A stretch of 64,000 nt of DNA from Zhongshania aliphaticivorans. Lineage in GTDB: Bacteria; Pseudomonadota; Gammaproteobacteria; Pseudomonadales; Spongiibacteraceae. The DNA lies in assembly GCF_001586255.1 (NCBI RefSeq), contig NZ_CP014544.1:3380501-3444500 (forward strand), written 5' to 3'. Positions 20,921-29,731 of this stretch are shown one piece after another. How positions within the stretch are numbered: the stretch's first letter is position 1; each line of letters begins with the position of its first letter. The notes under the pieces were generated by a model, which saw only the letters and a program-made list of their open reading frames with translations, searched no databases and had not been told where the DNA came from. A program made the position numbers and the translations under genes.

Positions 20921-21961
20921 TTACGGCATATAACTAATAGGGTAGTTAGGATAGGTAAAAGCCGGAACTGCCTTCGCCTCAAACTTCAACATACTCACGC
21001 GCTGCAAAAGTTTTTCTTTTAAATCAGAATTAAAAAAGCTAGATGAAACTATTTTACAATCACTCACCGAACCGTCCGGCTGTATGGTAAGACTAACCAC
21101 CACCGTGCCAGCGTGAATGCTAGAGTCTTTGCGAGCGGCCCGATTAAAAATGCTATAGAAAGCCGTTTTACTGCGATCAAACGCTAGTTGAATTTCCTCC
21201 AAGCTCCGCGACGGTTTTATACTGCTAGGCTCGCCACCGCGATTATTGGTAGCCGCCGACCGCGACGGAATCGCAAGCAGCTGCTCTGTACTGTGCTGCC
21301 CCACGCCGGTACTAGCTTGCTGGCCACTAACGCTGCGCAGACCAATGTCACCATGACCAGCACTACTTTTACTTGCCGAGAGCTGCTTGGCGCTAAGGTC
21401 GATAGACTCCTTGCTGACTGCACCTCGGTCGCGCAGGTTTTGCTCGGCAACAAGCACCTTATCGCTGTTGTCGCGCAACTGCGCTAACTGCTGACTAAAA
21501 GCCATAACGCCCGCCTGCATTGCGGCTGCCTTTGCCGCCGCCTGCCGCCGCGTGGCTGCGGCGGCAGCATCCTGCTCGCGCTGTTTCATATTCACCGTCT
21601 TGGTTGGTGGCGCCACAACAGGCGCTGGCGCAAGTGGTTCTGGTTTTAATGCTTGGACGATGGTAGTCGGCTTTGGCTGCGGCTTAGCAACTGCCGGTTT
21701 TGCTAACGGTTTTGGCGTGGGTACCGGCAGCAGTTCTAAAGCATAATTCACTGTCGGCTTTACCGCCGTGAGCTCAGGGGCTTCAACGACCCAAAAAGGC
21801 AAGGCAAGTAAAAACACCAACAGCAGGCTAATAACATGACCGAGAATTCGCTTAAAATGCCGATCTGCGGCAAACATAATTCCCCAGTAATCGGCACCCA
21901 AGACGGAATGCCCACTCAGGCCTTGGCTCGATAAAAGTGGCCCCGAGATCACTGTGTTCAT
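20921..21961 (-). CDS. TonB-like energy transducer with AgmX/PglI-type C-terminal domain
   Basis: 346 residues: cytoplasmic N-terminus, one transmembrane helix (about 41-59), a Pro/Lys/Ala-rich stretch (78-121) typical of TonB-like periplasmic spanners, an Ala-rich coiled-coil part (128-160), a Ser-rich linker, and a C-terminal domain (about 265-346) with VVSLTIQPDGSVSDCKIVSS, the pattern of AgmX/PglI C-terminal domains in Myxococcus gliding proteins. Inference: it transmits force from the ExbB/ExbD-like motor encoded just upstream to an envelope partner. Its ATG overlaps the upstream exbD-like stop (ATGA). Last gene of an eight-gene operon. Confidence 0.82.
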   Translation of the reverse strand: MNTVISGPLLSSQGLSGHSVLGADYWGIMFAADRHFKRILGHVISLLLVFLLALPFWVVEAPELTAVKPTVNYALELLPVPTPKPLAKPAVAKPQPKPTTIVQALKPEPLAPAPVVAPPTKTVNMKQREQDAAAAATRRQAAAKAAAMQAGVMAFSQQLAQLRDNSDKVLVAEQNLRDRGAVSKESIDLSAKQLSASKSSAGHGDIGLRSVSGQQASTGVGQHSTEQLLAIPSRSAATNNRGGEPSSIKPSRSLEEIQLAFDRSKTAFYSIFNRAARKDSSIHAGTVVVSLTIQPDGSVSDCKIVSSSFFNSDLKEKLLQRVSMLKFEAKAVPAFTYPNYPISYMP

Positions 21962-22479
21962 GCCCCGCCTCCCTGAGTAATTTCCCGCACGGCAAGCGAC
22001 ACTCGTTCAAAATTCGCATCAACGCAGGTCGCTAAAATCTTTTTAAGCAGCCGATACGGTATGTCTCGGTCGGCAACAATATTCACGTCACCGGCACCGG
22101 GCGACTGCGCTGCGTCTAACTCCGTGGCGCCAGCAACACCCTCTGCACGCGCTAATGGCCGCAGCGCCGCCGCTAGTAAGCCGAGGACGCGCTGCTCCGA
22201 CTGGAGCGCTGCCTCAACACTCATTATTGGCTGCTCATCGAGCAAGATAGCTGTGGCGCTCACCGCGACGGTAACCGTGCGCTGGGCCTTTTCGGTGGCA
22301 ATGGAGCTGGGCAATATTAAATTCTGATACTCGGGAATAACCTCAACCACCAGGGCGTTAACCAATAAGTAAAAAACTAAGATGGCAAAGATATCAATTA
22401 ACGAGACCACATTAATCGCAACGTCACGGCCACCAAGTTTAATTTTTCGATTTAGCTTTCGCTCCTGGCGGCGGCTCAT
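21958..22479 (-). CDS. ExbD/TolR-family protein, second copy
   Basis: 173 residues: a basic N-terminus, one transmembrane helix (about 23-47) with an Asp near its start (SLIDIFAILVFYLL), as in the proton-conducting helix of ExbD/TolR, then a periplasmic domain. The segment VNIVADRDIPYRLLKKILATC matches the conserved ExbD C-terminal strand-helix. It overlaps both neighbours by four bases. Together with the preceding exbD-like gene and the ExbB homologue it makes a one-TolQ, two-TolR motor, as in the AglR-AglQ-AglS set of Myxococcus. Confidence 0.88.
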   Translation of the reverse strand: MSRRQERKLNRKIKLGGRDVAINVVSLIDIFAILVFYLLVNALVVEVIPEYQNLILPSSIATEKAQRTVTVAVSATAILLDEQPIMSVEAALQSEQRVLGLLAAALRPLARAEGVAGATELDAAQSPGAGDVNIVADRDIPYRLLKKILATCVDANFERVSLAVREITQGGGA

Positions 22480-23063
22480 GGCGACACGCCCGACTCAGCA
22501 CTAGCACTGCCCGGCGCAACATCTCCCATTGAAATCACTGGAAACAAGGCTGTGCTGCCATCCACACTAACACTGCCTACCGGGTACTCTCTACTGCTAT
22601 CCATTACCGCAACGATGTCGGCGTAGGCAATGTCTTCTGCAATCAACAGGCTTAGTTTTGTTTCACTGGGATGCGTGCTTTTTATGTCAATGAGTACCTG
22701 CGCGAGTCCTGCAGTGTCGTAGCCGGAATCACGCTTAGGCAATTTCTTTTGCACACCGTCGCTATTGGAAATCTCCAAATAATCTTCAAACAAACTTACC
22801 GCTAAATCGAGGCTAGGCGTCTCGCTCACCTGAGGCGAAGGCGACACCGACGGCAAGCTCAATTTCAGCGCGTGTAGCTTACTGGCAGAAACCGATGAGC
22901 CAACCAAGAGGAAAAATACCAGCACCGCAAACACATCAATCATCGACACAATATTCAGCTCGCCGTCGGCTCGCTGACGCAGGCGCCGTTTTAAACGACG
23001 TAAGCGCCGCGAGCTGCGCGGCCCCTCGTCAAAATCTGGCTCAATACCAAACATGGCGCTCAT
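22476..23063 (-). CDS. ExbD/TolR-family protein, first copy
   Basis: 195 residues: a long basic N-terminus (RRLRRLKRRLRQR), one transmembrane helix (about 39-60) with the key Asp in SMIDVFAVLVFFLLVGSS, and a periplasmic domain ending with ADIVAVMDSSRE. It is clearly divergent from the second copy encoded immediately downstream, so the pair is an old duplication and not an assembly repeat. Overlaps the next gene by four bases and lies 9 bases after the ExbB-like gene. Confidence 0.88.
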   Translation of the reverse strand: MSAMFGIEPDFDEGPRSSRRLRRLKRRLRQRADGELNIVSMIDVFAVLVFFLLVGSSVSASKLHALKLSLPSVSPSPQVSETPSLDLAVSLFEDYLEISNSDGVQKKLPKRDSGYDTAGLAQVLIDIKSTHPSETKLSLLIAEDIAYADIVAVMDSSREYPVGSVSVDGSTALFPVISMGDVAPGSASAESGVSP

Positions 23064-23072
23064 GATTACCCC

Positions 23073-23717
23073 TCAGTGTTGCAGTGATTTACTGCGACTA
23101 AGCGCGGTGACAAATCGCGAGCAAGCAGACTCCAGGGTGTCGACTAGCTCCCCGGCCTGACTTTGCAAATAGGCGTGGGCAAATAGCGAGGGAATCGCCA
23201 CCATCAAACCAAATGCTGTGCAGCTCATCGCCTCAGAAATACCCGCCGACAGCAAATTGGCTTTTTCCACGGGATCGGCATTGCCCAGTGCAGCAAAGGC
23301 GCCAATCAAACCCAGCACCGTGCCGAGCAGCCCCAGCAAGGTGGCTGCATTTGCAAACGTCGCGAGGTAATGGGTACGGCGCTCAATGACGGGCAACAAC
23401 GCCATCAAACCATCTTCGGTGGCGATCTCCACATCGCTGCGGCGACTATCAATACGAGCTTGCTCTAAACCACAATTCAAAATATGGGCGACCGCCAGCT
23501 TTGAACTGCCAATCAAGTTCTCCGCCTCGCCAAGTTTACCGGCACTTAACATGGGCCACACTTTTGCCCAAAACCGCCGATTATCCCTGAGAGATTTATT
23601 CAAGAAGATAAAGCGTTCAATACTGATGGCAACAGCAAAGGCAAGCACCAGAGCAATTGGGTACATGAAATGACCGCCATTGTTAAAAAACACGACGAAC
23701 GTCGATAAGGCTTCCAT
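23073..23717 (-). CDS. MotA/TolQ/ExbB-family proton channel protein
   Basis: 214 residues with three membrane segments: one at about 17-37 (MYPIALVLAFAVAISIERFIF) and two in the C-terminal half flanking ANAATLLGLLGTVLGLIGAF and ISEAMSCTAFGLMVAIPSLF, the ExbB/TolQ signatures. It would form the pentameric stator around the ExbD-like pair. A good Shine-Dalgarno (GAGGA, six-base spacing) precedes the ATG, and it is 51 bases from the small exported protein upstream. Confidence 0.93.
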   Translation of the reverse strand: MEALSTFVVFFNNGGHFMYPIALVLAFAVAISIERFIFLNKSLRDNRRFWAKVWPMLSAGKLGEAENLIGSSKLAVAHILNCGLEQARIDSRRSDVEIATEDGLMALLPVIERRTHYLATFANAATLLGLLGTVLGLIGAFAALGNADPVEKANLLSAGISEAMSCTAFGLMVAIPSLFAHAYLQSQAGELVDTLESACSRFVTALSRSKSLQH

Positions 23718-23768
23718 AATTATTCCTCAAAAATGTAATGTCTAATGAGCCTGAAGATAGCTTCTGCG

Positions 23769-24053
23769 CTACCAGTTATTCGACTGCAAACGCCAGTAGC
23801 GATAAGCGCGGTGGGCCTGCTGCCATTCGGCGTAACGCTGAAATTCGTCGGCGTTAATGGGCTTGGGGCTCTCGTCAATTAACTGCGGCGGCCGATCGAT
23901 ATCACTCACCGGCTCCTCCCCCCAAGGCATTAGATACAGTCCCACCGCTGCCTCATCGTCACCGCGAATCGTCACGCCCATCTCTTGCTCGGCAGCGGCA
24001 GGCAGCGCCGCGCCTAGCACCAATGCCACTGTTAAAATTTGCATACCCCTCAT
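23769..24053 (-). CDS. small exported protein of unknown function
   Basis: 94 residues: signal peptide (MRGMQILTVALVLGAALPAAAEQ) and an acidic mature part of about 70 residues containing VTIRGDDEAAVGLYLMPWGEEP and an aromatic end (AYRYWRLQSNNW). No family recognised. Its start overlaps the stop of the TPR lipoprotein gene by four bases and the ExbB-like gene follows, so it belongs to the motor operon and is probably a periplasmic accessory. Confidence 0.75.
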   Translation of the reverse strand: MRGMQILTVALVLGAALPAAAEQEMGVTIRGDDEAAVGLYLMPWGEEPVSDIDRPPQLIDESPKPINADEFQRYAEWQQAHRAYRYWRLQSNNW

Positions 24054-24652
24054 CTGCTCACCTGCGACACATTCGCCGCAACATAATCGCTTGCGGACTC
24101 CAGATTATGAATCCATGCACTGACCAGCATATTGTCACCGCCGGTTAACTCCTGATATCGGCGATAGTGCTCAAGTGCTTGGCTACCGCGTTTAAACACC
24201 GTTTCGTAAAGAATGCCCAGGTTTAAATGAGCCGGAGCGTAATCACCACGAACAGCCAAGGCCTTGTTATACCAATCTAAAGCACCATTAAAATTTCCAC
24301 TTTTGCTGGTAACAAAACCCATCCAATTTAACGCGGTGACATTTTTCGCGTCTCGCTGCAGCGCAGCCAAAAAGTACTTGGCCGCCGACTCATGTTGCTG
24401 CTGGCGCGCCGCGAGTATCCCTAAATTTGTCAGCGGCCCGGTGGCGCGGGGATAACGCTCACTCAATGCTAAAAATGCTTGTATGGCGCTTTCGCTATCA
24501 CCACTTTTCATTAGCGCTAGTGCATTATCGAATTCGCTCGAAACGGATCTAGAACCTGACTGACTCGATCTGCTTGGCGGCGGCCCGGCACTGCACGCAG
24601 CCACCGTAGCGATTATGAGTAGCACCGCAAAAATCCTAATTAAGCGAGTCAT
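24050..24652 (-). CDS. TPR lipoprotein
   Basis: 200 residues from the ATG at 24652, which begins a lipoprotein signal peptide (LIRIFAVLLIIATVAAC; Cys about 19). A longer in-frame start at 24862 would lie inside the preceding gene and lacks a signal peptide. The mature part is a run of TPR units, for example SAAKYFLAALQRDAKNVTAL and GALDWYNKALAVRGDYAPA. Architecture and neighbours recall GltE/AglT, the TPR lipoprotein of the Myxococcus Agl-Glt core. It overlaps the preceding gene by 17 bases. Confidence 0.85.
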   Translation of the reverse strand: MTRLIRIFAVLLIIATVAACSAGPPPSRSSQSGSRSVSSEFDNALALMKSGDSESAIQAFLALSERYPRATGPLTNLGILAARQQQHESAAKYFLAALQRDAKNVTALNWMGFVTSKSGNFNGALDWYNKALAVRGDYAPAHLNLGILYETVFKRGSQALEHYRRYQELTGGDNMLVSAWIHNLESASDYVAANVSQVSR

Positions 24653-27512
24653 AGCTATTCTCCAATTCAGGCTGTTTGCCATATTTAGCGGGGGCGAGTT
24701 CGGCCAAGGCCACAAGGCTCTTGCGCATACCGGCGGTCCACACGCCCTCGCGAACCCGCGCCAGATTGGTTTCAAAGGCGCTAATTGCTTTCTCTTCAAA
24801 TGGGTAGGCTTGTTCTTCCAAAAGCATGGTGTATTCCGCAAGGACATCACCGTGTAATTCACGGGGTACTTCCGATTTCATTAGGGCGGCCGCGAAGTGA
24901 CGATAAAGCTCGCCCAATTCGTGACCAGCAATAGTCGTAATATCAGCGAAGCCGTAGGCCGCTGCGCGGGCCAAGCTGTCGATGGCGGTTTGCATAGCGC
25001 GTTGACGCCGAGGCAAGCTGTTGGCGATAGGCAGCTTCAGCTCAACACTATTGGCACGCTTTACATCGACCATCGCCAATTGCAAACTGGCATCGGCGGC
25101 GAGTAGTTGCGATGCGGCAAGCGGCATCTCCGCAGCCTGATCCGCAGCGATAATTTCACGCAAATAATTCAAATGTTCGACGCTATTGGCCGCTGCCATC
25201 GTCGCCAAACGCTGACGAAACTGTTGAGCCTCCAACAGTGGCGCCGGAAATTGCGCAATATAATTTCTTATCGCAGTGCGTGCTGCCTCCGTCTGACCCG
25301 CTGAATCATAAAGCCTTGCTGCCAGTGCACTGGCCTGACGACGAGTTTCAAACGCCTCGTCACCGCGCTTGGCAATTTGAGCGTAAACCCCGGCGGCAAG
25401 TACCGGTTGCCCCGATTTCTGATAGGTTTCGGCAAGCAACTTCTCGCCCTCCGCCGCCATAGCATGGCGCGGGAATGCACCTAGAAAATCCTGCAGTACA
25501 CTGGCCGCTTCACGCCAGTTTTGACTCGCATAAAACTGCCCCGCCGCATCGAAACTGGCATTGGCCCGTAATTCCGCTGTTGGACTTAACTGCGCGGCGC
25601 GCATAAATAAATCTGCCGCCAAAACATTGTCACCGGCATCTCTCGCCACTTCCGCACGACGATATACCGATACCGACAAACGGTCTGCCGCCATTTTTTG
25701 CAGCGCCGACTCAGTATCGAGCATTGGCAATAGCTTGCTGTAGTAAATCTCAGCTTGTGCATAATTGTCTTGGGCGAAATAGGCGTCAGCAGTCACACTT
25801 AGTGCCTTTTTCGTCAGGCTCGACGTTGGCAAGGGCGCACCTGCCAACAGTGGCACACACAGCGCAAGGACTTCGTCATAGCGCTTTAGCGCGTACAAGT
25901 CCTCGGCGCTAGCCAGCAGTATGCGGCTGCGCTCCGGGTGCTGGGGAAATACGCTAGCCAATTGTGCGCTGGCGGCAATTACCGCTTGCTGGGCGGCATC
26001 GCGCTCTTGCGCTGGTGCGACCGCCAGCCATGCTCGATATGCTTTTACCGCCGCCAACGCCGCATCCCCAGCCTTGTCATCCGCGGGCAAATCGTAGGCT
26101 ACTAAGGTGTATTGCCGAGCGGCGGCATTGAGCTCGCCCGCATCAAATAGCGCGTCGGCATAGCGCATGCTTGTAGTCGCAAATGCCGGGTCATTGGGGA
26201 ACATGCCGAGCATTTCGCGGTAGGCTGCCGCCACCGCGACAAAACGTGCTTGGCGTAAATTGGCTTCGTTGTCCGGCGTCTGCTGTGCCTCGGCATGGCG
26301 AAAACGCAACACTTCAGCCATATAATCTCGAATTAAATCTAACTTGGCTGGGGCTATATCTGCTCCGGCCGCCGCGACGATGTCATTCGCATAACGCTTG
26401 ATATAAGCCTCTTGAGCAGCAATCATTAAGGCGGTAAATCCACCTTGTTTATAGGCCGAAATCGCTTTTTCACTGTAGCTAATGGCTAAGTCATGCTGAG
26501 GGTTTGCACTCGCAAAATCGTCAAATACGCTCGCCGCATCGGTGTAACGTTGCTTAGCCAAGAGGAGCTCGCCGAGACTGCTATATACCAAAGGAGAGAA
26601 TTGCTTGCCGGGGAGTGACGCAAAATAGGTGTTAATATTATGCCCTTCAGGCTTAGCGGCCAGCGCCAAACACAGCCCTCGCAAACTGTCAGTCAATAAT
26701 TCCGCCTTCGCTGCCGGTGCCCGCGCCGTTAACTCCGCCACGCTGCGCACCTCTCGACGAGGCTTCAATTGCATCAGAATCGCCGTAAAAGCATCGACGG
26801 CTAACTCAGGGCGACCAAGCTGATACTGGCTCCAGCCGTATTTATATTGCGCCATCTGCAAGTAAGGCATGGCAGCATCTTGGGTGATTAATTTACCGTA
26901 CTGGGCCGCAGCCTCGGCATAGCGCTTGCGCAAATAAAGCATTTCGGCGGACCGAAACAAGGCGTCATTTGCACGAGAAGACTGGGGAAAGTCCTCTGCT
27001 AAGCCCCGCAAGGTATCAATCGCAAGCTCCGCGCGACCCGACAATTCGTAGCCTCGTGCCAACTGATATATCACATGATCTTTATTTGGGTAGTCGGGAA
27101 ATTCAAGCAGAAGATCGCGATAAAGCCCGATGGCCAACGCGACCTCCTCCGCATTGATATCGAGACCTTGCCCCGCGGACTCAATACGCAAATCTGCGGA
27201 GCGACGCATTGCCTCAGCCCGCACACCGGGCGCTGAATCGAGCGTTAATATACGTTGGTAATGGTTTAAGGCCGCAGCCTCAACGCGCTGACTCTCAGCG
27301 TCAATGTCGGCTATTTTCTTGGGAGGCAGTTTTTCCATGAACAAGCGATCAGGCCCCTGACCATTCCGCTCTAGCATTCCACCAATGGTTTGCGACTCGC
27401 CACTTGGCTTTACGCTCTGCTGACAAGCGCTAAGCAGAGTACCGACGAGCAATAGCGTCGCGACAACCGGCAGGCCTCGGTGTTTTGATTGATACGTTGT
27501 GACGACTGTCAT
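24636..27512 (-). CDS. large TPR lipoprotein
   Basis: 958 residues from the ATG at 27512, chosen because it overlaps the preceding stop as ATGA; the in-frame ATG at 27533 gives only seven more residues. Lipoprotein signal peptide with LLSAC, then tandem helical TPR/Sel1-type repeats over nearly the whole length (for example LYRDLLLEFPDYPNKDHVIYQ split over 150-172, and YAEAAAQYGKLITQD). Size, repeats and operon position resemble GltD/AgmU of the Agl-Glt machinery. It probably scaffolds the periplasmic part of the complex. Function not demonstrated. Confidence 0.85.
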   Translation of the reverse strand: MTVVTTYQSKHRGLPVVATLLLVGTLLSACQQSVKPSGESQTIGGMLERNGQGPDRLFMEKLPPKKIADIDAESQRVEAAALNHYQRILTLDSAPGVRAEAMRRSADLRIESAGQGLDINAEEVALAIGLYRDLLLEFPDYPNKDHVIYQLARGYELSGRAELAIDTLRGLAEDFPQSSRANDALFRSAEMLYLRKRYAEAAAQYGKLITQDAAMPYLQMAQYKYGWSQYQLGRPELAVDAFTAILMQLKPRREVRSVAELTARAPAAKAELLTDSLRGLCLALAAKPEGHNINTYFASLPGKQFSPLVYSSLGELLLAKQRYTDAASVFDDFASANPQHDLAISYSEKAISAYKQGGFTALMIAAQEAYIKRYANDIVAAAGADIAPAKLDLIRDYMAEVLRFRHAEAQQTPDNEANLRQARFVAVAAAYREMLGMFPNDPAFATTSMRYADALFDAGELNAAARQYTLVAYDLPADDKAGDAALAAVKAYRAWLAVAPAQERDAAQQAVIAASAQLASVFPQHPERSRILLASAEDLYALKRYDEVLALCVPLLAGAPLPTSSLTKKALSVTADAYFAQDNYAQAEIYYSKLLPMLDTESALQKMAADRLSVSVYRRAEVARDAGDNVLAADLFMRAAQLSPTAELRANASFDAAGQFYASQNWREAASVLQDFLGAFPRHAMAAEGEKLLAETYQKSGQPVLAAGVYAQIAKRGDEAFETRRQASALAARLYDSAGQTEAARTAIRNYIAQFPAPLLEAQQFRQRLATMAAANSVEHLNYLREIIAADQAAEMPLAASQLLAADASLQLAMVDVKRANSVELKLPIANSLPRRQRAMQTAIDSLARAAAYGFADITTIAGHELGELYRHFAAALMKSEVPRELHGDVLAEYTMLLEEQAYPFEEKAISAFETNLARVREGVWTAGMRKSLVALAELAPAKYGKQPELENSYDSLN

Positions 27513-29380
27513 CGCATCATCTCCCCATCCCATACCACGCCGCTTAACTTGCGCCGGGTATTCTCATGGTTCCTTGCCAAGGCAAAGTTGGCCTCTGCTA
27601 AATACATTTCCGTACGCCGGTGATGACGATCTATTTCAGCCAGCGCCTCGCGGTCTAATAGCGCTGCCTGTCTTGCGATACTCGCCGTCAAGCGTGGCAA
27701 CAAGGCTTTAGGCTTAGCGTCAAGCCCTCCGCCATCCATCACGACTAAGGCGTCAGCCTGATATGTATCGAGTAAATTGCGAATGCGTACTAATTGCCGA
27801 TACTCACTCAGTGCATCGTGAAAGTCGGCGCTATCAAGCAGTAAATCGAGGTAAGCATCTTTATCGTCGTATAGCGCCGACAGCCAAATGTCCCAACCAC
27901 TGCGGCCGCGCTGATCAGCGAGGTCAATCGCTGCGCGCAATCCGCCATGTTGGATATCAGCGCTTGCGCCACGCAAGCTCTGCAATGCCGCTTGCAAGCG
28001 CTCGCTTGCCGCGACGTAATAGCGTTCAGCCCGTTGTGCCTGCCCCGCCCAATGAGACATCACATAGGGCAAGATCAACAAACCTTCCTGTACGGCGGGA
28101 TCTAGTGGGTCGCGATTTACCAACTCCATCCACGGCACCATCGCCGCCTGCAAATCCTCTTCCTTACCGCCAGAAGCGACCGCCCACGCTCGTCGAAACG
28201 GTGTATGTCGCCGTGCCCACGCTATTTCATCCTCTGAGCCTGACCACAAATAAGGGGTAGCGGTCGCTATTGCCTGGGAAGCATGGTCATCGCTCGCGAC
28301 CAACGGCGCAGCCTGACTCTGTCGCGGACTCAGCAAAGCCCAGCCAAGGCCAACCAGCGCCTTATTAGCATAGGGACTCAAGCGTCGCACTTGACTGAAA
28401 TAATTTACTGACTGCTCACTGTCGCCCTGCTTTAAAAAATGATAACCCAGCGCCAAATTAACTTTATCGCGAAGGAGTAACTCATCCGCCGCAAGCAACT
28501 CCCCTTCGCTCAGCACGGCGAGTAGGGCGACACCTTCGGCATATTTTCCTTGCTGAATGAGGGCGGCGCCGGTATTGAAATGACTAAACATACTACTGGG
28601 CTTGGATTCCTCACTTAGCCGATCAAGCTCGACAAGGCCCCGTAAGCTCACCGGAATATCCGCTAAGCCCAAGTCGCGAGCACTGCGACTTAAGGCGAGT
28701 TTTACTTGTTCAGAAAATTGCCCCGCACTGACACCACTCTTTATCATCACCATTGCATCAGCGAGGGCGTCGAAAGAAAAATGCCGTTTGGCATCGAAGT
28801 AAATTGATCTGAAACTGGGATGACTATCGCCACTACTCACGCTATTTTCGGGGCCACGATCATGCAATTGAATCGCGACTTTATCTTGCCATTTCATCCA
28901 GCCGCCGCGAATCAGCTCTAATTCCCACTGGGTATTTTCCGTAATCGAAATCGTTTTTTCGAAGCGCGGGTATAAGCGCTCGGCGTGGGGGCCCGCGCCC
29001 ACTTCTGTCACGGCAAATTTAACACTTATCGTATGATTTTCTTTGGGTAGCGCCAATTTACTTAAAAGATGTAAGCCACCGTCGAGCAAGGTTTGGGCTT
29101 CCAACTCACTGTAGCTATAACGTGCCGTTTCGCGACCATCAACACTTAGCTTTACCGACTGAATAGCAAAACGGTCATCTCTATTGGCGATATACAAAGC
29201 GATGGTGGGCATTTGACTTTGCGATCGCGCTTCAGCCAATTTTAAATCACTCAATACAGTTAATGCCTCAGCCTTTAAACTGGCACCATCACTTGCATTC
29301 ACCACTGCCGAGAGCAGAAGCAAAACACTGTAAAGCGCGCATTTAATTACACCAAGCAATGGAATTTTCACAAAGCACAC
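27509..29380 (-). CDS. exported protein of unknown function, first gene of the motor operon
   Basis: 623 residues with a signal peptide (KCALYSVLLLLSAVVNASDG). The N-terminal third is beta-rich (TIALYIANRDDRFAIQSVKLSV, split at about 60), and the middle has helical repeats resembling TPRs (GAALIQQGKYAEGVALLAVL, HFLKQGDSEQSVNYFSQVR). No family recognised; by position it may correspond to the GltC-like or another periplasmic component. Its stop overlaps the next start by four bases. The operon promoter must lie in the 350-base gap upstream. Confidence 0.8.
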   Translation of the reverse strand: MCFVKIPLLGVIKCALYSVLLLLSAVVNASDGASLKAEALTVLSDLKLAEARSQSQMPTIALYIANRDDRFAIQSVKLSVDGRETARYSYSELEAQTLLDGGLHLLSKLALPKENHTISVKFAVTEVGAGPHAERLYPRFEKTISITENTQWELELIRGGWMKWQDKVAIQLHDRGPENSVSSGDSHPSFRSIYFDAKRHFSFDALADAMVMIKSGVSAGQFSEQVKLALSRSARDLGLADIPVSLRGLVELDRLSEESKPSSMFSHFNTGAALIQQGKYAEGVALLAVLSEGELLAADELLLRDKVNLALGYHFLKQGDSEQSVNYFSQVRRLSPYANKALVGLGWALLSPRQSQAAPLVASDDHASQAIATATPYLWSGSEDEIAWARRHTPFRRAWAVASGGKEEDLQAAMVPWMELVNRDPLDPAVQEGLLILPYVMSHWAGQAQRAERYYVAASERLQAALQSLRGASADIQHGGLRAAIDLADQRGRSGWDIWLSALYDDKDAYLDLLLDSADFHDALSEYRQLVRIRNLLDTYQADALVVMDGGGLDAKPKALLPRLTASIARQAALLDREALAEIDRHHRRTEMYLAEANFALARNHENTRRKLSGVVWDGEMMR

Positions 29381-29731
29381 CGACGTATTTCCAGTCTTTT
29401 ACCGAACCGTGCAGAACCTAAAGTACTGCACTCCCTTGTTCACCAACGTGTTCAAGTTAGTAATAGCAAAAGCCGCGCCAACGGTATGAAAATTATTTGC
29501 GCACTGACGAATTTGCTAAGGCTTTCGATAGAATAGGTGGTGCTTCTGTGCACAAGGGCACAAAAATCAAGGACAAAGGGGATGTTTGCTCTACAACAAA
29601 AAATACGAAAGGCAGCTTTTGTAATTTCAATGCACCACTTTCACACACAGAAAAGCTGACATTTCAGCGTGCACTGCACCACATATGACCAAAAATAAAG
29701 AACATGAAATTATGACGTGCCAGCGCCGTCA
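29381..29731. other. intergenic region upstream of the motor operon
   Basis: About 350 bases without a credible gene. It should hold the promoter of the minus-strand motor operon and the 3' end of the phosphatase/kinase gene. An imperfect dyad CTTGTTCAC-caac-GTGTTCAAG (29435-29456; two mismatches per arm) lies 55-76 bases before the first start codon and is a possible operator. No clear -35/-10 pair was identified. Confidence 0.45.

Noticed and set aside
29497-29688. Plus-strand open frame of 63 codons between the motor operon and the kinase gene
   Set aside because: TTG start without a ribosome site, low-complexity product with no recognisable pattern; more likely non-coding regulatory DNA.
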